64,000 nucleotides of DNA from Okapia johnstoni (GCA_024291935.2 CM044309.1:100775628-100839627), one strand, 5' to 3'; numbered from the stretch's first letter, positions 1 to 10,322 are shown. Translations and numbers: made by a program. The notes: generated from the letters alone by a model not told the origin.

Positions 1-628
1 ACATGCAGAAACAGACACCCACCCTGATCTTGACTCCAACAGGCGGGGAATCCTGTAACCAGATGAAGAACTTGCCATTAGTCCCAGTGAAACTGCATGG
101 GATTGGTGTCTCTCCTTCATCCCCACCCCACGGGTGCCTTGGCAATCCTTTGTCTGTCTCCAGGAAGCTGTTTGCCCTCTTTCTAGTCTTAGTTGTGAGA
201 ATTCTGTGAGCGTGGCTATTGCCAAAATCATGGCTCCCCATCCACTGATGCCCACTCAACGGAAGTTTGGACACAGAATTTGGATTTTTGCCAGGCAAAA
301 GGGAAATGCAGCAGGCTAGCGCCTCAAGAACTGTGCCCCACTTTCTCAGGAATAGGGAGGAGTTTCATATCCTCTTGAAGGCCTTGCTTTTTTGTTTTTC
401 TCCTGCCAATTTTCAAAACAGCCACAGCTGGCTCAGGCAACTCAGCAATCAGGTCTGGTGTCCCTGAAGTTATCGGCCCATGACCTTCTTTCTGAAATGC
501 AGGATGCTACAAGAGAGTGTAGGGGGAGAAGAAGGCCAGGTGCTGAGTATGATCTATATGGAGTCAGAGAGTAATTAGCTTGGTGAAGGACAAGTCCAGC
601 TCCAAGTGTTTGTCAGTGCGTGTGTGCG
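1..628. other. Unassigned single-copy-like DNA
   Basis: I recognise no repeat family, exon or RNA here. Short open frames overlap on the plus strand but lack splice context or protein-like composition. Confidence 0.4.
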
Positions 629-833
629 TGTTTAGTTGCTCAGTCATGTCTGACTCTTTGCAACCCCATGGACTGCAGCCTGCCAGGCTCCTCTGTCCAT
701 GGGGATTCTCCAGGCAAGAATACTGGAGTGGGTTGCCATGCCCTCCTCCAGGGAATCTTCCTGACCCAGGAATCGAACTGGGGTCTCCTGCATGGCCGCC
801 GGATTCCTTACCATCTGAGCTATCAGGAAAGCC
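629..833 (-). mobile_element. Bov-tA SINE, near full length
   Basis: On the plus strand this reads as the reverse complement of Bov-tA. The Bov-A half comes first (ttgctcagtcatgtctgac, then the block ending 'caggcaagaatactggagtg'), followed by the tRNA-Glu-derived head ending 'ccatctgagc' and 'aggaaagcc'. Several mismatches (for example 'catggccgccgg' where the head normally has an A/T-richer motif) suggest moderate age. I found no clear target-site duplication. Confidence 0.9.
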
Positions 834-1579
834 TGTTTGTTTGTTGGTAGCAACAGCTAAAGAATAACCAAGATTGTTTAACTCTTGGAAGACTGTTTGG
901 CTGCTATGTGCCAAAGGCTGTTCACTCATTTCTGTTTGGCTGCAATATGGCCTGTCCGTTTTCCTTCAAGTCACAGATGTCCTTGTCCCACTGAAGCGCC
1001 ATCAAAGTTCTCTCTCCAGGAGGAGAGAGCCCACCTACTAATTGGTGTTCTGCGGATCAGCTGTCTTTCCCTAGACGTCACCCTAGATGTCACCGAGCAG
1101 GACGCAGACCCCGCTACTGTGCCTGCTTTCCCCAGGCCACAGAAAGCAGTGCCCTGTTGGCCAAAGAACTAAATGTTGCCTCCCAGGAACCATGGAAGCC
1201 GCCTCAGTGGGGCTTTTCAGACAGTTAAGGTGGTTCTTCACAGTGCAATCGTGGGGAGGGGAGAGTGCCTCCCCATACCCAAGTCCAGCAGCCTTGGGGG
1301 GGGCAGACTCGAGCAGCCTCACGTGGGGGGCTCTGTAGTCTCTTTCCTGCTGCTCCTCCCCAACCTCTCCCTAATTTTCTGCTGCTGAAAGGAAAGAAAA
1401 AAGTGAAATAAAATGTCCCAAAACGGACTCCAAGAAACTGGGAGTCCTAACCTAAGCAACAATTACAGACACACACTGGGCTTTTTCTAACTATTAGCAC
1501 TGCTGATGGCATCATCTGACAAGCAGTGCTTGAAATAAAAAAGGAGGAGGAGGAAGGGAGGTTCCTTCTCTTACTTGAT
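834..1579. other. Unassigned single-copy-like DNA
   Basis: There is no recognisable repeat. The stretch holds a short G-rich run near 1270-1285 and an A-rich purine run near 1387-1410. No exon or RNA gene could be supported. Confidence 0.4.
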
Positions 1580-2029
1580 GGCCAAGCTGGAACAGGGGCT
1601 GGTGTGCCAGGCACGGGGCCAGGCACCAAGGACACAGGCAGAAGGAGACGGTGTCCTGCCTTTCAGGAGATGCGCCCAGCAAGGCAGGCAGGAGCCTGAT
1701 CATACAGTAGCAGAGTTAATAGATGCCCTGATGGGGGCTGTGCAGACTGCCCTGGGGGACACAGAGGAGGGGACAACTCATTCACCCCAGGGAAGCCTGA
1801 GAAGACTTTGTGGCAGCTTGGTGATCCCACCAGGAAGACAGGCAGAGCAGGAGTGGGAAGCAGAGAGTCTTCCAGGCAGTGACAGAGAGGCTGCAAAGCA
1901 CAGAGGCTCGAACAAGCAAGATGCCAGTGTACTAAGAATAGCATTTCCCGGGGGGCAGAAGCAGGGGCAGGAAAGAGAGCTTCTAGAGCGGCCTGGGGAA
2001 GCTAGGATCAGAGCACATTTTTCTGCAGA

Positions 2030-2132
2030 TAGCCAGGCCCCACCTAATGACTCAGAATTCCTGGGGTGGGGCCCCAGGAATCTACCTCCAGGTGACCTTG
2101 GGGCCCCGGTGCCCTGTGTGGGAACCAGCCAT
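2030..2132 (+). repeat. MER5-like hAT relic (fragment)
   Basis: The 'gccaggccccaccta' and 'ctggggtggggccccagga' segments, followed by a 'ccaggtgac' motif, resemble the centre and 3' arm of MER5-type non-autonomous hAT elements. Both terminal inverted repeats are too degraded to place, so limits are approximate. Confidence 0.4.
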
Positions 2133-2997
2133 AGGCAACAAGGAATCAGTGACATTTTAAATCCCCAGAGTGATGCAACTAGATTTGTTTTTAAAAAATA
2201 CTTTTTTTTTTTCTTTTGGTGGCAGAATGGAGAAGAAAGTAGATCAGGCAGAGACCAAGAAATGAATCAGGAGATTATTCCAGCTGTCTTGTGGAGCTAT
2301 GATCAATGAAACAATTGGAAGGTAGAAGAGGGGGTAAATTCAGGAGATATTTCCAAGGCAGAAACAACAGAACTTGATGAGCAATTAGATGTGGGTGGTG
2401 AAGGAGAGAAAAGAATCAAGGATAATTCTGAAGTTTCTACCTCAGGTTCTTAAGGGTTGGGGAGCCCTGAAGAGAAATATGGAATGGAGGCCAAGCAGAA
2501 GCTTGTGTTTGTAGCGCAGGTAAAGGGGATTCTAAACAGGGTTTGGTTTTGGGCATGTGATGGGGAGGTGCCTGTGGGCAACTGGAGGTCCAGACTCGGG
2601 GGCGGGAGGGTCAGTCTTGAGGGGAAGAGCTGAGCTTAAACACGTGGCTTTGGAGGGGTGACTCACAAGAAACTGCCCACGAAGCCCAGGGAGGGCCTGT
2701 AGATGGGATGTGGTCACCATGTTATACAGAGGCCACCAACATTTAGAGGTGTCTGGAGACTCAGAAGGAAAGCCAAAGGGATAGAGACACAGTCATAGAG
2801 AACAGACCTGTGGACACAGTGGGGGAAGGAGAGGGCGGGATGAACTGAGAGAGTCGCATTCACATATATGTAGTACCGTGTGTAAGGCAGAAAGCTAGCG
2901 GGAAGCTGTTACAGAGCATAGGGAGCTCAACTCAGGGTTGTGTGAGGACCTGGAGGGGTGGGATGGGGGGTGGGGTGGGAAGAAGGCTCAGGAGGTA

Positions 2998-3098
2998 GGG
3001 GACATTTGTATACATACAGCTTATTCACACTGCTATACAGCAGAAACCAACACAACGCTGTAAAGCAATTCTCCTCCAATTAAAAAAATTAAAAAAAA
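2998..3098 (+). mobile_element. Artiodactyl L1 3' tail, severely 5'-truncated
   Basis: About 100 bp matching the familiar artiodactyl L1 3' terminus: 'cagaaaccaacacaac', then 'tgtaaagcaattctcctcc', then 'caattaaaaaaattaaaa'. Only the last part of the 3' UTR and the A-rich tail were inserted, as expected for a strongly truncated target-primed insertion. It interrupts the older L2-like tract. Confidence 0.75.
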
Positions 3099-3420
3099 GA
3101 GAAACGGCCAAGAGGAAGAATGAGAAACAGTGTGAGATGGAGTGGGAAGTTGGGGTAAAGAAAGAGTTTCAAAGAAAAGAATGAATGTGTCCAGTGTTGG
3201 AGCAAGGTCCAGCAGGTATGGTAACTGCAAGACCAAGGCTGACCCTAGAGAAATCCATCGTGAAGTTCTGGGCCCTGAAACTAGACCACAGCAGGCTGAG
3301 AAAGGACTCAGAGGCAAAAAGGTAAAGACAGTGATTGTCCATTATTCTTTTTAAGAACTTGTGAAGGAAAAGAGAGCCCGGGGAGCAACCAGAAGGAAAT
3401 GGCAGAGTGATACCCAGAGA

Positions 3421-3824
3421 TCTTTTTCTTTTGGGAACTTTTTACTGTATTAACATGGCCTGCCTGAACGTGAACCATTTGATATAGTTATTGCTTTCTA
3501 CATTCTATAGTCCAAGAATTACGAGAAATATTTTTTCTATCCCAGCAATTCCTGAGGTACGGGTTCAGTGAGTTAGGGTGATGCTATTTTTTCAGTTGGA
3601 ATACTTGAGAACCATATCTATTCATATCACTGCATATTCTCGCAGTGAAAAAAAAATTAATACCAGGGTTACAAGGGAGCTTACTTTGGAAAAGGGATGT
3701 TAGTGATAAAGATGAGGCTTAAAATCCATGTTCTTTGCATAACTCTTGCATCACAAATATGTTGTTCTGAGCAGAATATGACCCATTTAATCCTCACCAG
3801 GGTTCAATAATAATGCAAATATCA
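3421..3824. other. Unassigned AT-rich DNA
   Basis: AT-rich sequence without a recognisable family. It directly precedes the left half of a split MIR. Confidence 0.4.
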
Positions 3825-4566
3825 GCAAACACTTATAAAGTGTTTATTACATTCCAGGCAATATGCTAAGTGCCTCAATATATAAACCTAATCATTGTAA
3901 CTTGGGTATATATTCATATGAATATATGAAATATATTTTTCCTGGTTTTTGCTGTTTTGGTAATATGAACTGAAAGAAGAAATATTAATATCACAAATGA
4001 AGACCCCCTAACCAGTGAAATCTGAAATACATAGTACGTGCTTTTCTCTCCTTTCTTCTTCATCTTAGATGCTGGTACTCAACTTCCCAGTGTCATGATT
4101 GTCAATAAATTTTATGCCCTTCTTATTTGTTTCTAGGATGAGGGGAGAATAACATTTTTTCCTTTCTTATGTGACTTTCTTTGAAAATATGCATATGAAG
4201 TTCCTCAAAAGTAAAATTTTTACCCTTGAAAGAAAAAAAAAATCATGTCTAACTCTTTGCAACCCTATGGACTGTAGCCTGCCAGGCTCCTCTGTCCATG
4301 GGTTTCTCCAGGCAAGAACACTGGAGCGGGTTGCCATGCCCTTTTCCAGGGAATCTTCCTGACCCAGGGATAGAACCTGGGTTTCCTGCATTGCGGGCAA
4401 ATTCTTTACCATCTGAGCCACCTGGGAAGCCCTGTGAAAAAAACACTATTGTCTAAAACAATACCTGAAAAAATCTTTTGAAAAGATACTATTATTATCC
4501 CATTTTATACACGAGGAAACTACAACTGAGAGAAACCCACTCAAGGTCACAAGGTTAGTAAGTGAT
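3825..4566 (+). repeat. MIR SINE split by a ~580-bp insertion
   Basis: The left part (about 3825-3900: 'cacttataaagtgtttatta', then 'aggcaatatgctaagtg') and the right part (about 4483-4566: 'tactattattatcccatttt', then 'gaggaaact', then 'caaggtcacaaggttagtaa') are consecutive pieces of one MIR in the same orientation. They are separated by 3901-4482, which holds AT-rich unassigned DNA and a Bov-tA. The intervening block therefore entered after the MIR did. Confidence 0.7.
4243..4432 (-). mobile_element. Bov-tA SINE, 3'-end clipped
   Basis: Antisense Bov-tA that begins inside the Bov-A half ('tcatgtctaactctttgc'), directly after an A-run, and ends with a complete tRNA head ('ccatctgagccacctgggaagccc'-type terminus). 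The usual 'gctcagtcg' outer edge is missing. It lies inside the DNA that splits the MIR. Confidence 0.88.
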
Positions 4567-4634
4567 GGTGAATTTTTTTAAATGATTTTATCATATTTAG
4601 AAATTAAGGGAAATAAACGTGAAAGTTAAAAACA

Positions 4635-4998
4635 CAAAAAGGCCAGAGCCAGAAACAATCCAAATGTCTTCCAATGAGAAAGTTGGTAAACAAATTTTAG
4701 CTTATTCAAACAACAAAATATAGTAATCAAAAAGAATGAACTACAGGTATATGTAAGAACACAAATGGATCACAAAAGTTATGTTGAGTGAAAAACTAAA
4801 CAACCAAAGGAATCCATACTGTAGGGATCCATGTATGTGAAGCTCCAAACTGGCCAAACTAGCTTCCAGTGATAGAAGTTAGAATAGTAATGACTCTAGA
4901 GTGGAGGCAAGGGGGTGGGGGTTCAAAGGGTCTTTCTGGGGTAGTGAAAATGTTTCCTATGAAGGTGGTCATCCCAAATGTAGTCATATCTAAATAAA
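4635..4998 (+). repeat. L1M 3' region (ancient L1)
   Basis: Sense 3' part of an old mammalian L1: 'aaacaatccaaatgtcttcc', 'aaaaagaatgaact', 'tatgttgagtgaaaaac', 'tttctggggtagtgaaaatg' occur in the order expected for the L1M ORF2 end and 3' UTR. It is degraded and has no coding capacity. Confidence 0.7.
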
Positions 4999-5028
4999 TT
5001 TTATTTTATTATCATTTTTATTATTTTT

Positions 5029-5153
5029 AAGCCTACAGTACAGCACCTGATAATCCCGGGTGGTCTCCCATCCAAGTTCTAACCAGGCCCGACCCTGCTT
5101 AGCTTCTGACATCAGACTCGATTAGGTGCATAAGGGATGGTAAGGCCAATAGG
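5029..5153 (-). pseudogene. 5S rRNA retropseudogene
   Basis: Read on the minus strand, the whole length follows 5S ribosomal RNA. On the plus strand the ordered blocks are 'aagcctacag', 'ggtctcccatccaagt', 'taaccaggcccgaccctgct', 'agcttctgacatcagac' and 'ggtaaggcc', collinear with the reverse complement of vertebrate 5S and of near-normal length (about 121 nt). Substitutions are spread over it, including the region that would form the internal promoter. Beyond its 3' end (lower coordinates) lies a T/A-rich run, about 4993-5028, that reads as an A-rich tail on the minus strand. It is an isolated retroposed copy, not an active rDNA unit. Confidence 0.85.
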
Positions 5154-5599
5154 AAAGGGTCCAGAGCTAATTGATGAATGAAAGCCAGGGAGCAGACTGA
5201 AGGGCTTGGTTTGGAACCAGAGATGCAGGCTTAGCTCTAGACAAGCCTCTAAGTCCTGAGAAGGAGGACCAGTGAGCTCAGGGCCTGGGCAAGGGCCAGC
5301 TGGAGGGCTGGCATCCAAGGCTCATGTGTCATTTCAGCTGGAGGGTTGAGCAGGGGAGAATACTTTTCCAAGCTCAGAGGTTCTTGGGGTTAAGGATATG
5401 AAGGCCGGAAGAAAATCTTTATAGATAAGGACCCTGTGAGTTTTATTCATGGTTCCACAGCTGATTACCCACACAGCTGGGATTAGGACTTAGTTCTTTC
5501 AGCATCAGTAGGATAAGGCAACTGGAGGAGTATTGTCAGTCTCATCTCCGAGACTGATGAGGGCTCTGAGCCCGGCTTACATGCAGCAAGGACTTCTGG
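5154..5599. other. Unassigned single-copy-like DNA
   Basis: No repeat or gene recognised between the 5S copy and the L2-like fragment. Confidence 0.4.
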
Positions 5600-5790
5600 T
5601 CGTTTCCTTCCTTTAATCGACATTCATTAATCACCTCCCATCGACTAGGAGCTCTTAGGTGCTGAAGATCCAAAAATAAAAAGCCACTGCTCCATCCTCA
5701 GGTAACGCAAGGTTGGTTAGGGGAGGCCCATGGGGATAGACAACACACTATAGTATGAAAAGCATTAAGAGGAGAGAGGGGAGAAGAGTG
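5600..5790 (-). repeat. L2 3' fragment, antisense
   Basis: The order 'cattcattaatcacctcc', 'aggtgctgaagatccaaaaa', 'gggatagacaacac' follows the reverse complement of the L2 3' end (last-generation 'gaatgaat' side first). Degraded, limits approximate. Confidence 0.5.
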
Positions 5791-5837
5791 ACTAGGCAAA
5801 AAATTCCGCTGAAGTGCTGGGTTGCAAAGTCTTCGTG

Positions 5838-5954
5838 TGTGCTCAGTCGCTCAGTCGGGTCCAACTCTTTGCAACTCCATGGACTGTAGCCTGCCAGGCT
5901 CCTCTGTCCAAGGGAATTTCCCAGGCAAGAATACTGGAGTGGGCTGCCATTTCT
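5838..5954 (-). mobile_element. Bov-A fragment (truncated Bov-tA/Bov-A2)
   Basis: Only the Bov-A part is present: 'gctcagtcgctcagtcgg' through 'aagaatactggagtgggctg'. The tRNA-derived head is absent and the element stops at 'gccatttctttaagc'. It could be a broken Bov-tA or a Bov-A2 monomer. Confidence 0.8.
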
Positions 5955-6021
5955 TTAAGCTTCTGAGAGGATGGGGCAGGCTGAGGATGGGGAAACTGAG
6001 GGAGCAGTTGAAGAATAAAAT

Positions 6022-6272
6022 GATGGGACTTCTCTGGTGGTCCAGTGGTTAAGAATCCAACTTGCAATGCAGGGGATGCCGGTTTGGTCCCTGGTGGAGG
6101 AACTAAGATCCCACTTCCCATGGGGCTACGAAGCCCACGTGCTCTGGAGCCCATGCAAAACGGCTGGAGAGCCCTGGTACCACCACGAAAAAGCCTGCAT
6201 GATGCAATTAAGACGTGATGCAGACAAATAAATATTAAAAAAAATAAAGCTGCCTATCACTATTTTTAAAAA
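6022..6272 (+). mobile_element. CHR-type SINE with TSD
   Basis: Begins 'gggacttctctggtggtcc' (tRNA-Glu-like head of the CHR family) and ends in an A-rich tail ('aaataaatattaaaaaaa'). It is bracketed by a perfect 11-bp target-site duplication, AAGAATAAAAT, at 6011-6021 and 6273-6283. The tail has a short non-A interruption before the second TSD copy. Confidence 0.88.
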
Positions 6273-6283
6273 AAGAATAAAAT

Positions 6284-7207
6284 CGGGGAAGCCCACGTGC
6301 CAAGACCTGAGACCTTGCCCCCATTTCCTCCCCACCCAAGACTCCAGTCCCTAAAGACAGCCCTTAGCCAAATGCACCAGCCAAATGGACTTATCACATC
6401 CATTAATGCCCAAAGTGCCCACCAAGAGACTGACTTACATACACCCCCCAAAATAAATGCAACAGAAGCGGGACCTTATTCTATAGTTAGCATGTCCACG
6501 ATGGAGTTAAGACTGAGTTTTGGTGAGTAGAAATCTGCTATTTTTAAGCACTTGCAACCAGCAAAATGGTCTTAGAACAGTCACCTAAACCAGTTTTATC
6601 AACCACTATCTCCTGAATCCAAGAAACATGCATACTGGCTGAAACGCAGGCTACGGCTCCGCCAGTGATGGATAGCAAAGCGAAGGCAGCACTAATGAAA
6701 AATTAATGAAAGCAGTTACTTCCATAAGAAAAATGATCTGTTCTCTCCCACCTTTTGTATTGATTTTTGACCAGTCCTGTAATTGGAACTGTATAATTTT
6801 ATCCTAAGGTAAAGGCAGACAGAAGGGCAGAGCGTGGGAGGCTTTCAGCCACCTGGCCAAGCTTCACCCTGGGAGAATAACCCACGTGCGAATCCCCATC
6901 TCTGTAAGGAAACCTGATCCTCCCCAGCCCTGGCTAAGTTGCCTTAGCCCCAAATCATTTGAAGGTTACTGACAATAAATGACACACCAATGTTCCCATG
7001 TCCACCAGCTTTCTGGGATTGCCTTTTCTATGTCATTCGGCCTCGACCTACATAATACAATTTTTTAGGAATTCCTTGAGAAGGTATTTCTCCTTTATCA
7101 GACACCCACATCTCACTTTCCAGCTTCTAACATCACTCTGGGCCACATACGTGGATACACCCACTCCTTGCCACATCAAAGACACTGACCAAAGGCAGTA
7201 CCAGGTT
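6284..7207. other. Unassigned single-copy-like DNA
   Basis: No repeat family or exon recognised. An open frame at 6297-6530 and another at 6998-7378 are unsupported by splice sites; the latter runs into a SINE. Confidence 0.4.
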
Positions 7208-7301
7208 GCTGCTGCTGCTAAGTCGCTTCGGTCGTGTCCGACTCTGTGTGACCCCATAGATGGCAGCCCACCAGGCTCCCCCGTCCCTGGGATTCTCCAG
7301 G
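7208..7301 (-). mobile_element. Bov-A2 monomer fragment
   Basis: Starts with the GCT-repeat edge typical of Bov-A2 ('tgctgctgctgctaagtcgc'), continues 'cgtgtccgactctgtg' and 'accccatagatggcagccc', and stops after 'gggattctccagg'. Only one of the two Bov-A units is present. Confidence 0.85.
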
Positions 7302-7434
7302 TTAGGCTAGTTAAAGAAGACTTTACTGGAGGTTGGAGGGTGGAAACCTCGTTTGCTTTGCTCACCACTGACTCCTAGGTGCCAAACCACCCCCCTGAGT
7401 CATCATAGGAGCTTAAAAATAATTATTGACCTAG

Positions 7435-7672
7435 GGTAGTCAATTCATGGAGGCAGAAAGTAGAATGGTGGGTACCAGGATCCCTGGGGGGTGGGGAGTT
7501 ACTGTTTAATGGGTACAGAGTTTCACTTTGGGGGGATGAGAAGGTTCTAGAGACAGATGGGGGTAACGGTTGCACAGCAGAGTGAATGTGCTTAATGCTA
7601 TCAAATTGTACACTTAAAAATGGTTAAGATGGTAAATTTTATGTTATATATATTTTGCCACAGTTTTTTAAA
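7435..7672 (+). repeat. L1M 3' UTR
   Basis: Sense-orientation end of an old L1: 'gcagaaagtagaatggtggg', 'gtacagagtttcactttggg', 'aaattgtacacttaaaaatg', 'gtaaattttatgttatatat', then an interrupted T/A tail. It lies between unassigned flanks and has no TSD I could identify. Confidence 0.75.
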
Positions 7673-7928
7673 AAGTTGAATGGAGTACTGATATTATGAG
7701 AGCGGGCTGCAACTCAGGATAAAAAATAACCTAAAACAACATTTGACCTCAGAATGTCTAACTTTCCCAGCTTGTAGGGTGGCTGGTCCAGAATTCTCTA
7801 TTGAGTGCTCTGAGTCTATTTCTAATACAATCCAAGTGGAAAGAGGCCAAAAAATATTGGAACTTCTGTGTTTATATTTGAATTCATTCTTTAAATTTTT
7901 CTGTTTGGCGGTAGATTTACATATACAT

Positions 7929-8136
7929 GGGGCTTCCCTGTGGCTCAGATGGTAAAGAGTCTGTCTGCAATACGGGAGACCCAAGTTTGATCCCTGGGTC
8001 GGGAAGATCCCCTGGAGAAGGAAATGGCAACCCACTCTAGTATTCTTGCCTGGAAAATCCCATGGATGGAGGAGCCTGAAGGGCTACAGTCCATAGGTTC
8101 GCCAAGAGTTGGACACAACTGAAGGACTTCACTTTC
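7929..8136 (+). mobile_element. Bov-tA SINE
   Basis: Complete sense copy: head 'ggggcttccctgtggctcag', junction 'gggtcgggaagatcccctgg', Bov-A part to 'gttggacacaactgaaggac'. Together with the antisense copy 25 bp downstream it forms an inverted SINE pair. Confidence 0.9.
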
Positions 8137-8160
8137 TTAAATGTACTTAATATAGAATAG

Positions 8161-8388
8161 CATAGCTAAGTCGGTTCAGTCATATCCGACTCTTTGCGAC
8201 CCTATGGACTGTAGCCCACCAGGCTCCTCTGTCCAGGGGATTCTCCAGGCAAGAATACTGCAGGGACTTCCATGCCCTCCTCCAGAGGATCCACACTTGT
8301 GGCCCAGGGTGGTAGGGATCAAACCGTTATCTCATGTCTCCTGCATTGCCGGGTGGGTTCTTAATCATTAGCACCACCTGAAAAGCCC
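8161..8388 (-). mobile_element. Bov-tA SINE with TSD
   Basis: Antisense copy running from 'gctaagtcggttcagtc' to 'ccacctgaaaagccc'. A perfect 9-bp TSD, ATAGAATAG, lies at 8152-8160 and 8389-8397. A short internal insertion near 8290-8325 ('acacttgtggcccagggtgg') lengthens the junction between the tRNA head and Bov-A. Confidence 0.9.
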
Positions 8389-8534
8389 ATAGAATAGTGT
8401 AAATGCACGTGTATATAATTTATAAATAAATAGAATTATACTGAAGGAACAGGATCAAAGGCTTTGTACTCCTGGGTTGTTCAACAAACTCTGAAGACCA
8501 CCATTAGGATGACTTTGTAGTGTCTGGCTCACCC

Positions 8535-8648
8535 ACTGGGCTGTGAGCTCCAGGAGGGCAGAGGTCTTTATTTTGTTCAGGCATGTATCCTGTACCCTGT
8601 GCCAGGCGCATGGTAAGTTCTCATTTGGTAGTTGTTGGATGAAAGAGC
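8535..8648 (+). repeat. L2 3' end
   Basis: The order 'cactgggctgtgagctccag', 'gagggcagaggtc', 'cctgtgccaggcgcatgg', 'gttgttggatgaaag' is the classic L2 3' terminus in sense orientation. Confidence 0.65.
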
Positions 8649-8726
8649 CATGGCTGTTGTTACTGACCCTCCTTTCACATGCAGATGATCTTAGCCTGTA
8701 TTGCTGGGGGCTCCAGCTTCCCTGGA

Positions 8727-8766
8727 CCATCTTCTCTCCTCCTGCTCCTCCTCCTCCTCTTCCTTT
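8727..8766 (+). repeat. CTC-rich low-complexity tract
   Basis: A pyrimidine-rich run dominated by CTC/CCT triplets, imperfect and about 40 bp long. Confidence 0.7.
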
Positions 8767-8796
8767 TTTGCTACTCTATCTCCCAGGTTTTTAAAA

Positions 8797-9110
8797 ACTA
8801 TTCATTTTTTTTTTATTATGTGTGTATTTATTTATTTGGTTGCACTGGGTCTTTGTTGCTATGTGTGGGCTTTCTCTAGTTGCAGCCAGTGGGGGCTGCT
8901 CTCTAGACGCAGTGCACAAGCTTCTCATTGCAATGGCTTCTCTTGTTGCAGAGCATGGACGGACTCGGGGGTATGGGCTTTAGTAGTTGTTGTGAACCAG
9001 ATTAGCTGCCTGTCACCTTGTGGGATCTTCCCTAAGTTGGGGTGGAACCTGTGTCCCTTGCATTGGCAGGAGGATTCTGAACCATTGGGTCCACAGGGAA
9101 GTACCCATTT
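8797..9110 (-). mobile_element. CHR-2-type SINE, long form
   Basis: Antisense long CHR element: T-rich tail side first ('tttatttatttggttgc'), then 'actgggtctttgttgct', 'ggcttctcttgttgcagag', ending at the head 'ccacagggaagtaccc'. An imperfect direct repeat, cccaggtttttaaa and cccagtttttaaa, at about 8782 and 9111 is a plausible TSD with one indel. An internal segment around 8985-9005 differs strongly from the usual repeat-unit pattern. Confidence 0.85.
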
Positions 9111-9124
9111 CCCAGTTTTTAAAT

Positions 9125-9534
9125 CTGTAAAATGGGGACATCAGAGCAGATTCTTTCAGAGTTCTTAACCTTCTGTAATGCCTAGTTCCTTGCACAAATG
9201 CCAACTGCCGGACAGAAGTCATTCCAAGCGACAACGTGATTTTGTGTCAGGGAGGGAGGCACCTCACTCTCTGCTGCCCCAGCTTCAAGGTGACTTTTGG
9301 AACTTGGTCTGACTTTCATCTCAGCCACTGACAAACTGCCAACACCTCCCCTAGAACACTGAAAGCCACATACCCTGTCTAAGATCACCAGTCAGTGCCT
9401 TTCCAGTGTTCAAAGTAGGTATTATGAAAGCTGGCCCTTTAGGGGGATGGAAAAACAAATCTACATCAAGTCTCCATTAAGGTCTTATTCCACTAGAGTC
9501 TGGGTCTAGTGAGAAATCTGTGTTTTTGAGGACT
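9125..9534. other. Unassigned DNA
   Basis: No confident assignment. The first 30 bases ('aaatctgtaaaatggggac') hint at a MIR core that continues from the SINE insertion site. Confidence 0.35.
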
Positions 9535-9722
9535 TGGCCCAATGTTGGCTCTGCAGTGAGACAGTCCTGGACAGAAGTCTCTTGTCCTCCACACGTTCTC
9601 TGGGCGGCTCCAAGCAAGCTGCCTGCCTAACTGTCCTGGGTCTCAACTTCCTTTTCTGTCACATGGGGCCTGTCATGTGGGACCATTGGGAGAATAAAAA
9701 AAACAAGTACACAATAATATGC
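9535..9722 (+). repeat. MIR-like fragment
   Basis: 'ttggctctgcagtgagacag' at the start and 'ctcaacttccttttctgtca' with 'catggggcctgtcatg' later are in MIR order, though diverged. Confidence 0.4.
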
Positions 9723-9871
9723 AATTAAATAGAAGAACAATTACCACTGTTATATTCAGTTTCCCCTGTAAGGGAAATGAGAGATTAAATCAGTTTTCAG
9801 AGAGACTCAAGAATTTTGAAGGGCTACCAGAACTATTAAAGGATGGAGCGCGAGGTAACTCATTCTCCAGG

Positions 9872-10052
9872 ATGTTTCTTTTTTTTAAATACTTATTTAT
9901 TTTATTATTTATTTGGCTGTACCAAGTCTTAGATGTGGGCTGGGAACTCTTGGTTGCTGCATGCGGGATCTAGTTTCCCAGCCAGGATCGAACCTGGGCC
10001 TCCTGAATTGGCAGCGTGGAGTCTTCACCACTGGACCACCAGGGAAGTCCCC
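9872..10052 (-). mobile_element. CHR-type SINE
   Basis: Antisense short CHR: A-tail as 'tttttttaaatacttattta', then 'ggctgtaccaagtcttag', 'ccaggatcgaacctggg', and head 'ccaccagggaagtccc'. No clean TSD found. Confidence 0.88.
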
Positions 10053-10322
10053 AAGGTGCTCCTTTTTCCCAGCTCTGCTTTTCTTGGATGTATGAGTTCT
10101 TATTTATTTGGGGGAAAAAGAATTCTAAAGCTTTTTTTTAAAGTGCTTTAAAAATTCTCGACTAGATAATCAGATAATTTTTAACCTTGTAATCTAATTA
10201 AAAGACAGTAAGACATGGGAGCTCCAATCAGACATAAGGTGAGGGATCTTGCCTGGCAGGGAGAATGTGACAGCCTGGCCCCAGAATTCCAGAGCCCAAA
10301 CTTCCTACGTTTCTGTAAGGAC

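Larger units (their letters stand above)
1580..3420 (-). repeat. Ancient L2-like dispersed repeat tract, antisense
   Basis: The block opens with the reverse complement of the L2 3' end (the 'gtgccaggcacggggccaggcac' region, then '...gcagagcaggagtgggaagcag' and 'gaggctgcaaagcacagagg'). It continues with low-identity sequence typical of old mammalian interspersed repeats (near 2395-2440, 'aaggataattctgaagtttc'). It is broken by a MER5-like patch near 2030-2130, by a T-run near 2201 and by a young L1 tail at 2998-3098. A 244-codon open frame at 1575-2309 crosses it and is not considered a gene. Family assignment beyond the first 400 bases is tentative. Confidence 0.45.

Noticed and set aside
564..929. 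121-codon minus frame and overlapping frames near 0.6-0.9 kb
   Set aside because: They are translations of a Bov-tA SINE; the same peptides recur at every other copy in the window.
1575..2309. 244-codon plus-strand open frame
   Set aside because: It runs through an antisense L2-like tract, a MER5-like patch and a T-run, which explains its Phe string; there is no splice context and no family resemblance.
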